Source of the DNA: Rhexocercosporidium sp. MPI-PUGE-AT-0058
Taxonomy: Eukaryota > Ascomycota > Leotiomycetes > Helotiales
DNA length: 64,000 nt
Direction of reading: 5' to 3'
Assembly: GCA_020746875.1 (NCBI GenBank)
Contig: JAGTJL010000018.1
Span: 1,577,608 to 1,641,607, forward strand
Positions 39,991 through 50,593 of this stretch are shown here, in pieces. Position 1 is the first letter of the stretch; each line of letters begins with the position of its first letter. The notes under the pieces are model-generated. The model was given only the letters and a program-made list of their open reading frames with translations. It was not told the DNA's origin and did not search any database. The translations under genes and the position numbers were made by a program.

Positions 39991-42900
39991 ATAATTAAAT
40001 CCGACCGTTCCGTGCGTATAATTTATTATTACAATATATTATATATGCTTTTCTTACTTATATGCTTATATTCTAATTATAAATTAATTAAATTAAATAA
40101 TTACTTTCGATTAAATAAGCTTTTTATAATATTAAATAAAGAGATTTATTATATAAATTCAGAGCTTTTTTTTAATTAAAAAAAAGCAATTTATTAATTC
40201 TAAATGTATTAATATACTAGGATTAACTTTTCCTGCTATAATTAAAGTAATTATAATCGATATCGAGCTATAGCACCGCAGAATAAGTTATACTAGCTTT
40301 AATATAATCAGAAATACTTAAGGTCTTATTAATAATATGAAATTTAACGAAACTAAGATTAGCAGAACTCGTTTTTACGTATCTTTTAAGACAGGCAGAC
40401 TTATCCGTAAAGTTAATAAGCGCTTAATACGTATAAAGCTAGTATATGCGCTATATAAGATTAACGTCGATATAGTTTATTTTATTTTAATAAGAATTAA
40501 TAGCTATTGCTACGCTTTAATCTTTACTTATATAATTATTTCCGTAAAGTAAGCTTATACGTACGCTAAGAAGTCAGATATATATCTTACGAATGAGAAG
40601 ATGATTAAGGTAATTAAGGTATGTCGTTTTAATAATAAAAAAGAATATAGCCGTATACAAATAAAAGAATTAATTGATTATTTTAATATATTAATTAAAG
40701 AATTTACTCCGTATATTCCGGAGTGAAACGGAAGAGCTAAACGCTTTATTCGTATTATTATAGAAAAGATTCGTACGGTTATAATTAATCAAAATATGCC
40801 TGAAAACGTATAGTTTAAGGTTTTAATAATAATCGTTTATATTACTAATTATACTTTTATATTTATAATTAATAGAAAGACTTTATTTAAGGCTTTTTAA
40901 GATAATATTAAACTTAATATAAATTATAAACCTTCGGTCAAATACTTAAGAGTTCTTAAATATCTTATATATATTCTGATCGATAAGGAAAAAAGAATAT
41001 AAAGCCGTAAAGTTGCTCCGAGAGCAGAAAAAGGTATTCTAATTAATTTTAAAAGCTATAATATTTATTACTATTTAATTAATAAAAAGATTATCTATAT
41101 TTCTTATATAAGATTCGATAAGGACGGTTTAATCACAGAACCTTACGAAGAAGACGCTATTTTATTACTTCGCGTTAAGAGTAATAATAATAGCGTAAGC
41201 CAAAATTATAATATCGAGGAGCTACTAAAACGTAGAAATAATTATTAAAATCAACCGGAAGAATAATCTTCAGATAATAAAATTAATAATTCCGGATTAG
41301 TAATTAATTCCGAGAATAACGCTAAATCTAACGCTAATACCGACAAGAAAAGCGAAATTAACGCTCTTAAAATATTAAAAGAATAGGAATAAATACTTTT
41401 TATTAAAAAAAAAACCTAATAAACTTCTTAGTTTTAAGAATAAAATATAAAATCTAATTAATAATAAAGTCTCATATTTTATATCTCCGGAAGAGGGAAT
41501 TAATTGCTCTTCGGATTATTACCGACTTATTCTTAATATAATTTAAGAAGAATTATTATATTCCGATAATTTAACTTCGCTAAAAAGAGCGATATAGCGC
41601 TTTAATTAGCCGAAATAGAAAAAGGCAATTATTGAGGAATATTGCTTACTTATTAAGAAGGAAATATAATCTTTTACGAAGCGCTCAGACTTATCTTTTA
41701 ATAACAAAATACTTAGTTTACGTTAGTTTTTAAAATAAAGAGAAATAAAGATAATATTATTAAAAAATATAAAATCAGACTCGTCCGTATAAGCCCATAC
41801 TTAGCGCTATAAACGAGATTATAATCAAATATACGCTAGCGTTTATAAATCCGCAGTTTGAAAGCTTGAATTAGCTATAATAACTTTATACGATTTAAAA
41901 ATAGAGTAATATAACGTCGAGATTGCATTTTTAAATAACGATACTAATTATAATATTTACGTTAAAATCCTTTTAAGATAAAAGGAAAATAATCGAATTC
42001 TTATGAACGACGAGTATATAAAGCTTAAAAAAGCCTTATATAATCTCAAGTAATTATTACGCTTGTAATAAGAGAAGTTACGTATTAAGTTTATTAAGAT
42101 TAGTTTCGTCCTTTTGGAAACCGATAATTATATATATATTAATAAAGAAACTAAGATTTTAATTATTATTTACGTTAATAATTTCTTGGTAATTTTAAAA
42201 GCAAAATTAGTTTTAAAAGCTTTTAAAATAGAAATTCTTATTTTATTTAATATTATTCTTATTAGTTTAATATAATACTTCTTAAGAGTCCGTATTATCC
42301 GAGATAAAGAAAAGAAGATTATTTCTTTTTATTAAGATACTTATATTAAGAAAATATTAAACCGTTTCGGAATAATTAATTCCAAGTTTATTATTACGTC
42401 GTTTGCTTCTGGTTCCGAAGTGCATATGATTAAATTCAAATAATAAGGTACTATATAAGAGATCAAGTTATATTAATAAATTTATAATTTTTTATAATAC
42501 CTTACTTATACTAAATAAGATATTTAATATTATTCTTCGGTGTTATTTTAATTTTTTATAAATCCGTTCTTATAATACCTCGCTAGCGTAAAGAGAGTTC
42601 TTTAATACTTTTAAGAAACGAAATATTATATTATAATATATAACGGAGACGTTATAAACGCCGAACTTATGAAATTATATAATTTCTGCGATTTTAATTA
42701 AGCAAACTTACGTAAAGGACAAGTCTTATATAACGGTATTATCTTCTTCTTTATAAGAAGAGTATTTAGCGATATTTCTAAGCGCTAAATTACGGTAGTT
42801 TTAGCTTTTACGGAAGCAGAACATAGTATTATATATGCGTTTATAAGAGAAGTATCATAGATTCGTTAAGTTTTAACTGAAATAAGCTATAAGCGACTAG

Positions 42901-43070
42901 ATTCTCGCTTTATTAAGATAAACGATAATATTTAAAATATATTATCGTTATCTAAAAACCTTAAGTTTTATTAGCGTATAAATCACATCGATTTTTTATA
43001 ATAAATAATATTATTAATAACGATATAATCATTAAAGTTATATTAAAGCACTTCTTTTTTAATATGCCGG

Positions 43071-44440
43071 AAAAGCGTCGTAAGAGTCGTCGCCTCCGCT
43101 ATTTTAGTCACGTACTCAATCTCTTTATAAAAGCTTTCTTATTTAATACGGAATACAATACCTTTAAATAAGAAATCGACCGTGTAGCTTATAGAAAGCT
43201 AATTAAAGAATTAAAGCTTTAGCGTAAAAGTGAACCGGTTGAAAACTTTATAATATTATTATTTTTATTATTAGAATCGCTATAACGCCGTTAGAAATTC
43301 ACAGAGATTAAAGGCTTAAATAATAACGAAATTAATTACTTCAATTACTTAAATCTTATTATTAATAACGCTACTCGTTAGAATTCTCTGTATTCTATAA
43401 TTACTAAAGTAATCAAGCTTTAGGACCGAATTAATTGCTTTTACGTTAATTACGCCGACTATATATATAATAAAGAGGCACGGCGAAAAGCTTAAACCGA
43501 CGAAGAGCGAGAACAGCTATTATTATATAATATTCTTACTTTTAATAATTGAAATGCTCTTTCGGAGATTATAACGATTTTAAAGCTATTCTTTAATCTT
43601 ATTAAGCGTGGAGAAAGTATAAAAATCGATTTTAATAAAGGAGTGCTCTTTAATTATATATTAATTATAAATATATTAATTAAATATATAGAGCGTATAC
43701 GTAATAACTTAATTATTCGTTATAATAACACTGAGCTCTTTACTCCGTTACTTAAATATTTAAAGAGTTATATAATTAATTCTTAGACTAAATTAAATAA
43801 GTATTTTAATAAAGCCGCCGTAATAAGTATTATTTATATTGTAATAATAATTATATTTAAATTTAATTAAAAATACTTTTAAAACACTTAAAAAGCTTCT
43901 CTTTGCTATTAGTTTACTAAAGCAAATACGGCTTTTAAGTAGTTATAAGATAAATATCTGGAAATTAATCTTAAAAGGGTTTTAAATAAAGTAAGAGTAA
44001 AAAGACCACGTTCTTAAGGTCCGGACGACTTTCAGAAAATAGTTAATATAACGCTTTTAAATAAAAATAATAATCCGAATGAGTTAAAAGTATAGAGAGC
44101 TATAAACTATTTATTTTAAACGAGGATTTAACTACTTTTTAGCTGAGAAAACAAGCAATTAAGAGATCCGGGCGAATAGCTCAAATAGCTCTTAATATAG
44201 TCGCCATACCTCTTATATTAAGTGAGTGTAAAAGAGTTTTTTCCTAAGTAAAGCTTTTAATTACGGGACAACGCCATCGACTTAAAGTAGATCTAATTAA
44301 AGCTATATAATGCCTTAGAATATGTTTAATTAAAGACAGGAAAGAAGTAAGAATATGAAAAAGTAATAAGAAGCCGGAAAAAGATAAGCGGTTTTATATA
44401 ATATTAAATAAATTATAATTCACGTTTTTTTTGCACCCGA
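43071..44440 (+). mobile_element. hAT-family transposase relic (5'-truncated, RIP-degraded)
   Basis: The plus strand decodes RRKSRRLRYFSHVLNLFIKA, the conserved hAT block in which RRLRC-GH-INL precedes KAFLFG. It is followed by INNATR-NSLYSIITKVIKL (the DN-TRWNS motif) and, near 44180-44330, a decayed C-terminal dimerisation region (VKEFFPK then a tract resembling RNRLKAD). Stops occur throughout. The N-terminal BED finger and catalytic half are missing at the junction with copia B near 43070, so copia B either inserted into or landed next to it. Confidence 0.7.
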
Positions 44441-44498
44441 ATAATATTCCCCTCCCTTAATTTTGTTAGCTTTAGCACGCCTGCCTCCGCCTACTTCT

Positions 44499-44883
44499 TT
44501 ACTATCGCTTTAAATGCCATTCGGCGCACCATGCTGTAGAGCCCCTGTAGCGAGGTGCCAGAGCCTGTAGTCAGGCCCTAAATTAAGCGAGCATCACCAA
44601 ATTTCGTCCCTTACCAAAAATTAGGCTGTATATGTAATAGATCTATGCTTTCTTATGTTACAGGTTAAAACAACGATTATTATTACAAAGTAAGACCTGG
44701 CATTGCTTGCACCTGTACCAGGAAGTCTTCCTGTCGCTCGGCCGGCCCAAATTACTAGCAATTATGGACGAAGCTACTCAGTTGCGCGTGCGCTGGAAGC
44801 CCTGAAATGCGGGGCTCCTAGCCTGGTGCTACAGGGCCTAGCCCCTGAAGGTGAGGTGCGTCTGGCATTTAAGGCGATAGTTA
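44499..44883. mobile_element. Small non-autonomous element with terminal inverted repeats (MITE-like)
   Basis: A 21-bp segment at 44499-44519 is the inverted complement of 44863-44883 at 19 of 21 positions, with further similarity inward (GCACC-type sequence and CCCTGTAGC-like blocks on both arms). The element is about 385 bp, of normal GC and non-coding. It lies next to the hAT relic, so it may be a non-autonomous hAT derivative. The flanking duplication is not clear. Confidence 0.5.
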
Positions 44884-44989
44884 GCCTGCCTCAGCCTAAT
44901 TGAACTTGAAATTTGGTTCGCCTGCCTCAGCCTGGAGGCCCCCCTACTCTGCCTCCGCCCTCTAAGGGGGCCAGGCTGTTTGAGACTGG

Positions 44990-45660
44990 GTGTTTTCCTA
45001 CGCTGTTCTTGTGGCCCATGAGCGATTCCTCGTACAGTAATACGGCCTCGGGCAGACGACCTTGATGGTCAATGAACACGGCAAGGTTGCTCAAAGTTCG
45101 GAGAGTCCCAGGATCGTCATCATCATAATGTTCTTTGGAGATGTTCAACGTTGTTTGACAGAGTAACTCACCCGCTCCTAGACGGCCCTGATTTGCATAA
45201 CACAGAGCAAGATTATGAGCCGCGGCAAGGGTCCGCGGATTCGACTGTCCCATTGCCAGCTTTTGACTCTCGTAACACTTCCTGAAAAGCTCTTCGCCCT
45301 CTTTCAGCCGTCCTTGTCTCTCTATAACAGATGCAAGATCACTCATGGAGGCGAATAAATCTGGCGATTCTGGAGGCAAAACCTTTTTCCGACCAGCCAG
45401 TGTCCGGGCGTAGAACTTCTCACTGAGCGCCAGGTTGTGTAGCAAAGTCAAAGTCTTATCATTTTTTAAGCCCAGAACCTTCTCATAGATTTGTCGTGCA
45501 ATGTCAAACATGTCTAGTGCCTTTCCGTATGACGATCGGTCGTGGAAACACGCCCCGCAAATAGAGATCAGCTTTGCATGCTTCTGTAGAGGGCTACAGT
45601 TAACTCCACGATGGTACTTTGGTAGTCGGGGGAATAGTTGTAGGAAAGTTTAATAGATTA
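44990..45660 (-). pseudogene. N-terminal portion of the TPR (kinesin-light-chain-type) gene
   Basis: A minus-strand ORF, open from about 45655, encodes HAKLISICGACFHDRSSYGK and YGKALDMFDIARQIYEKVLG. Three typical TPR units follow: LFASMSDLASVIERQGRLKE, AHNLALCYANQGRLGAGELL and LSNLAVFIDHQGRLPEAVLL. It ends in GHKNSVGKHP, the point where another repeat should start, and then runs into repeat DNA (VSNSLAPL...). No start domain such as NB-ARC is visible upstream: a TAA lies in frame at about 45657 and the MFS gene ends at 45821. It is therefore truncated at both ends and matches the C-terminal fragment at 27794-28490 in strand and order. Confidence 0.65.
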
Positions 45661-45820
45661 ATCTTGCAGATGTAGCACTACAGAAGGCAGACAGTTCAAC
45701 TCTCTCCAATTAAAGGTATGATCTTGAAGTAGGCCACATGTGATATAACCTTTCTCCTATCCACACCAGAATGTAAAGTAGACGTAGAGTTGAATACATA
45801 AGCCAGTCCCGCCCGGAGAA

Positions 45821-47611
45821 TTATACAACATATCCTTTGTTCTGTTTGACGCCCTTGACGTTCATGTTCTTCCATGCAACCATGGCCACCAATCCCAAGG
45901 CCCAGGTTACCACACCAGTAGTCAGCAAGTATTTCCATGTGTCTCCGTATGCATGCTGAATTGCCAAACGCGTAGGTGAACCCCACTCATAAGACAGCTG
46001 CTCCTCAATAGAACCGTATATGGTAGTAAGATTCCCTTGGCTCTCAGGTGGAAGATACAAAGCCAATTTCTCAGGAAACGTGCCTTGCCAGATAGCAGCA
46101 GAGATCGTGAAGCCAACAGCACTACCGATGTAACAGAACAGATTTAGCAAAGCAATACTGATAGCGAAGTACTGTTGTGCAGCGGCGGCAGCTAAAAGGC
46201 CGATTTCCACCGTGAGCATTAGGATACCAAACCCAAAGTTGACGAAAATGTTGCACATTGCGATATAGCCCACATATTGAGTGGGTTGGCGGAAATGTAT
46301 CAGCAGACCTGTGCCAAAGATTATCAAGGGCAAGGCGAAGAAGATACTGATCGGTTTGTAGCGGCCGGTGTATGAAATTGTTGCTCCAGCAGCGATGTTC
46401 GCGATGACTTGAATTACTGTGCTAGATTGAACGATGTAACTTGCATGGGTCACGCTCAGACCATTGACCACTTGCAAGAATGAGCTGAAATATGCATTCC
46501 AGGCCGTCGCACTCACAAAGAGCACGAAGCCCACCATGCAGGTGCCGAGGACTGTTCGATCTCGAAGAACCGCCCATGGGGTGAGACAGACGCGAGCGAA
46601 GAAGCGTTCCCATACGACAAATCCAGCGACGAGAAAGACTCCAAAGATGAGGAAACAGACGATAAGAGGTGATTTCCAACCCTTGGCTTCCGTGGTGTAA
46701 AGATTGAATGGCAGAAGAAAAAAGGCAATACCGAGTGATAAGAGCAGTAGCCCAACAACGTCAAACTCGCGTATATAGTACACAACAACTTCCCAAAAAG
46801 TGCGCCCACTTTGTACTTTTGCTGGGATAATGCCATTTCTCTTAGCCTTTCTGTAGTGAAACATGAATAGACCAAATAGCGGAAGAGCGACTCCAGGAAC
46901 CAGGATGCTTTCCATTCCAAAAGCCCAACGCCAGCCAGCCCCGTTCAAGAATGATGTAGAGATAGGACCTGCTAGCCATGATGTAATAAAGTATGGCGAG
47001 TAGAGCAAAGCTTGCATAAGACCTCGATGGCGGAGCGACGAAGTATCAGCAATGAAAACACTGAGGCAATATCCGAGGCCATTGATTCCGACAGTGTAGA
47101 AGACTTGGGATGCAGCGTATGCCTCGACACCGTTACACGAAGCTGCCATAATGAGGCCGATCGTGGCGCACGCTGCACATAGTAGGAATCCATGGGGCCG
47201 ACCGAAGATGTCCAGGATTTTCGCAACGCAGAGGTTTGTGACGCCGCCAATAACCTGACTCAGGACGCTGGTGGTGGGGATGAGTGAATGTGCCGCAAAG
47301 TCAGAAGTGACATAGGGAAGTAACGCGCCGCTGACTCCAGTGACGATGCCTTGGACAAAGTACACGAACCAGATGGAGATGTAGGCCGCGATCAAGGGTT
47401 TCAATGACCAGGCAATGGTGATAGCCTCAGCCTGTTGAACACCGCGCTGGAAGTTGGTATCGATAGATTCATCGTTGGGTGCGTTGCCATGGATCATGCC
47501 CACACCATGATTGAGTTGCGAATCTGAACTTTGCTCTGAATTATGAACCGTGGTGATTTCTTTGGTGTCATTTTCGCGCGCAGGAAGGTCGGTTGGGTTG
47601 TTGGATGCCAT
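45821..47611 (-). CDS. Siderophore-iron transporter-like MFS protein (Sit1/MirB/ARN family)
   Basis: A single-exon ORF of 596 residues from the ATG at 47611. A 65-residue hydrophilic N-terminus is followed by about 14 hydrophobic segments. Family hallmarks are YFVQGIVTGVSGALLPYVTS, the conserved AKILDIFGRPHGF loop (cf. motif A), and the C-terminal YGSIEEQLSYEWGSPTRLAI with IQHAYGDTWKYLL, as in siderophore-iron/H+ symporters. The likely role is uptake of a metal chelate at the plasma membrane. It sits at the edge of the isocyanide cluster and its promoter carries a paired TCTGCTCA/TGAGCAGA motif. It could import a native siderophore or a metal-loaded isocyanide; the sequence alone cannot decide. 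The ORF is intact. Confidence 0.88.
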   Translation of the reverse strand: MASNNPTDLPARENDTKEITTVHNSEQSSDSQLNHGVGMIHGNAPNDESIDTNFQRGVQQAEAITIAWSLKPLIAAYISIWFVYFVQGIVTGVSGALLPYVTSDFAAHSLIPTTSVLSQVIGGVTNLCVAKILDIFGRPHGFLLCAACATIGLIMAASCNGVEAYAASQVFYTVGINGLGYCLSVFIADTSSLRHRGLMQALLYSPYFITSWLAGPISTSFLNGAGWRWAFGMESILVPGVALPLFGLFMFHYRKAKRNGIIPAKVQSGRTFWEVVVYYIREFDVVGLLLLSLGIAFFLLPFNLYTTEAKGWKSPLIVCFLIFGVFLVAGFVVWERFFARVCLTPWAVLRDRTVLGTCMVGFVLFVSATAWNAYFSSFLQVVNGLSVTHASYIVQSSTVIQVIANIAAGATISYTGRYKPISIFFALPLIIFGTGLLIHFRQPTQYVGYIAMCNIFVNFGFGILMLTVEIGLLAAAAAQQYFAISIALLNLFCYIGSAVGFTISAAIWQGTFPEKLALYLPPESQGNLTTIYGSIEEQLSYEWGSPTRLAIQHAYGDTWKYLLTTGVVTWALGLVAMVAWKNMNVKGVKQNKGYVV

Positions 47612-48639
47612 TAGTATGCGTGTCCTCCGTCCAGAGGTTTCGTCTTTGTTCTTGCTCTGCTGATTTCTGTTGTTGTCACTTGTCAGTATTATTGCTATCC
47701 TGCAAGAGAGAATGACCCGCCTCGAAAGAGAAAATTAGGGAGCCAGATGAGTGAGAGGAGAAGGGAACGAAGGGAGAAAAGGGAGCGAAGAAGAGGGGTG
47801 GACACAATGCGAGACAGGACGAGGCGGCACCATCAAATTTGGTTTCAGTTCTAGACTCGCTGTGAGTGAATTGAGAAGCTTTGCACCTGATATTCGTGGC
47901 ATAAAATTGACGAATCACCGGATCATTCGCCATTATTAATGGCCCGCCCACAATCGCCTCGAATCTGCTCAAATTGAGCAGACCAACATCTTCACCTATC
48001 GGAATAGCCACATATTTCTCGGCGCACGGCCGGATTACCCACTAGAGAATACCATGTCAGCGCACAGAGAAGACTAACTTGAGGTTAGGGAGTGCACTCC
48101 TCAGTATGAAAAGAAAAAGCAAAGTCTAGGGCAATAGATAAGGTAATTGTGGGTAGTGGTCTCAAAGAAGTGTAAGAATTTAAAGTGCAAAAGCTAACAG
48201 CTAGCCAGATAGGCCGATAGACACACCTCTTAATTCGCTACATACACCAGCTAAGACTTTGGATAACCCAGCGACAGTCTTCGATCCCACAATTAGCTAT
48301 AGACGGTTTAGGTTGTAAAGGATTATGTTAGCTTACTTAGCCTACGGCTCGGCGCCACAGCCTTTAGCGTGCCTCGTGATTAGTACCCAAACGTGACTTT
48401 GTCAATCCTTTGAACTATCACGAATGCCACGTGACAACCGAAATCTTTCATGAATACAGTTGTTTTCTACAAAGTAAAAGCAATAGACTTGATTGAAATT
48501 GATTGATGTTCTCAAGGCCATACTCCCTTACAATTATGGCCACAAAAAATCGTGTGTTCAATCCCTGACCCTATCTGATTCTGGTGTCCACTCACAGAGA
48601 CAGAGCTCCAGGTCCCAGCCATCCTTTCTCGGCAAATGC
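47612..48639. other. Intergenic region: promoter of the siderophore-type MFS
   Basis: A 1-kb gap between the start of the 47611 gene and the stop of the DHA2 MFS gene, both on the minus strand. Short ORFs have no motif. It contains the inverted TGCTCA pair at 47964-47982. Confidence 0.7.
47964..47982. promoter_or_regulatory. Paired TCTGCTCA / TGAGCAGA motif (candidate copper-response element)
   Basis: TCTGCTCA (47964-47971) and TGAGCAGA (47975-47982) are arranged as an inverted pair with a 3-bp spacer, 353 bp upstream of the siderophore-type MFS start. The TGCTCA core resembles the yeast Mac1 site TTTGCTCA. It matches copies in two other cluster promoters. Function is inferred. Confidence 0.45.
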
Positions 48640-50593
48640 TCATGCTTTCCCGACTTCAACAGTCTCACCAGATACCTCAGCCTTCTCATTTTTCTCAGTA
48701 TCTTTACTTTCCCCGACATCTTGAGTTGTTTCGGTATGATCATCGCTCTTTTCGTCCTTTGCCTTTATGTTTTTCCAATCAACTCCAAGAGTTCCAATCG
48801 TTGCAATACAAATCAGGATAAGGGCAACCAAGAATGCCTGACTCAGAGAGTCCCTATAGGCAACTCTGATGGCCTTTAATGTAACGGGGTCCTGTGTCAG
48901 AGATGTAATCTCTGTTGCACCTGTCCTGACAACCTGAGCCGGATCGATGCCTGCAATGTCCTGCAACTTTTGTGCCAGCTTGTTGGCCCACAGGTTCTGA
49001 GCCACACTGACAAAGACAGCACCACCGAAATTCTCACTGAAACAGAGAAGCGCTATTCCGCTAGGTATATCGATGTTCGAACCTGCTTGGACAGCTACAA
49101 TGGCTTGCTGTAAACCAAGTCCAACACCAACGCCATAGAGAATCTGATATCCTACGAGCTTGCTTGTTGAAGTATCAACATCCCATGTGTAGATCAGTCC
49201 AGCACCAGCCGCTCCCAGCGTGATTGGTGCAAACATCAAAGGATGGTAATAGCCAGTTTTGCTACAGATCCAGCCACCAGTCATAATGCTTCCGATGATA
49301 CTAATCATAAATGGCAGAAGATCAATTCCAGACCGTACTGCAGAAGATCCGCGAATTACCTGGAACCAAATTGGAATGGAATATGCCATGACGAAGAATG
49401 ATGCACTGACGCAGAAAGAGTACAGCGCAGCGCAAGCAGTATGGCGTGAGGTCACGGCTTTCACGTTCAGAGTCGCATTGTCGCCCATGAAAGGTTGTAC
49501 TATCGCAAATCCGATAAGCAGAGCACCAAATACCACTAATAAGGCGATGATTCGACCATCATTCCATTCGTATGTTGTTCCTCCCCACTGTAGTGCCAAC
49601 AAGAGGCATATGATTGACGGGGCAAACAGGATCGTACCCAGTGGATCAAACCGGATAACGTATTCTCGCCAGGTTTTGGTCTCCTTTGGCGGAGACTTGG
49701 GAGGATGAAGGAAAAATATGAGAATGAAGATTGTGAAACCGCCCAGAGGTCTGTTCGGTGTTAGAAAGGCCTTCAGTGATGGGAGGGAGGAATAGGGAGC
49801 AAGAGGACCCGCAGCAGTTCCTAGATCCTTTCGCACGTACGTACGCACACCAAATAACTTACAAATTGATATAAAAGCACCATCTCCAAGATACCTTTTC
49901 GGTCAAGGCACCTCCCAATAGGGGACCAATTATGCTCGCCACGCCATAGACAGCAGTGATGAACCCAATGAAGAGACCCCGCCGTTCGAGGGGTAAAACC
50001 GTTGATATGGTCGTGAGTGCGCCGGTAAAAACCCCAGAAGCACCGAATCCAGAAATCGCTCGGCCGGCAATGAGTGCAGCTGAGGTAGGAGCAACTGCTG
50101 AGATCAAGGATCCAATCTCGAACAACAAGACGCAGGCAATGAATAGCCATTTCATGCTCAAGAAGCTGTAAAGTCGTCCAAAGAATAGCTGGAATCCTGA
50201 GACAAACAACAAGTATGCAGAACCATACCAGCCTACATCGCCCAGGGATTGGAAGTGATCTGTAATTCTTGGTATGGCCGTGGCGATGATGGTATTGTCA
50301 ACGGCAATGCAGAAGTTCGTCAGTTGAAGACTGACGACAATCATTGCCAATTTCAGTCCTGTTGCGTATGTCGTTTCGGCCTCTTCGCCAGATTCCGAAT
50401 CTTTACTTCGATCCTCGATGGTTGGATCCTTGTTTTTAGATATTTCTATTTTATGTTTAGTACAAGTCTCTCATTGATCTTGCTTACGGGGCTGACCGGA
50501 GGCATCATTCGAAACATTCGAAGTATTGCTCTCTACATTTTCTTTATCGACGTGAGTTGGGAGCTTTTCGTCCGTGGGTTGATTGGCAGACAT
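48640..50593 (-). CDS. DHA2-type MFS efflux transporter, 14 TM
   Basis: Three exons: 50593-50488, 50445-49863 and 49750-48640. Introns are 50446-50487 (42 bp, branch point TACTAAAC) and 49751-49862 (112 bp); frames join as CFYIN|LPLGGF. The product has 599 residues. An acidic cytoplasmic N-terminus ([10 protein letters not shown]) precedes [20 protein letters not shown], the DHA2 motif D1-like start, then GWYGSAYLL and the motif C-like segment [29 protein letters not shown] is the usual DHA2 signature. A charged C-terminal tail follows. This class exports secondary metabolites from their producer. It is the positional and family counterpart of the MFS in crm-type clusters. Four TGAGCA motifs lie 325-443 bp upstream. 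Confidence 0.9.

Larger units (their letters stand above)
29900..43070 (+). mobile_element. Ty1/copia element, family B, split by element A (RIP-degraded)
   Basis: Plus-strand copia relic in two pieces, about 29900-31671 and 39996-43070. The gag region includes a zinc-knuckle relic near 31230-31280. The protease frame LRSDLLFISIINGPSKSNG runs into the insertion point. Past element A the same frame resumes after the duplicated ATAAT as SDRSVRIIYYYNILYM, the protease-to-integrase boundary. The integrase (EFTPYIPE-NGRAKRFIRII near 40690-40760) and RT (ILMNDEYIKLKKALYNLK near 41995-42050) follow. RNase H (LAFTEAEHSIIYAFIREV near 42800-42860; LSLSKNLKFY near 42945-42975) extends to about 43070. 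The LTR ends were not found, so the outer limits are approximate. Confidence 0.75.

Noticed and set aside
48120..48145. GATA/SreA-type iron-regulatory site (AGATAA) upstream of the siderophore-type MFS
   Set aside because: Only a minimal GATA core is present, which is frequent by chance; the extended SreA consensus is not matched.
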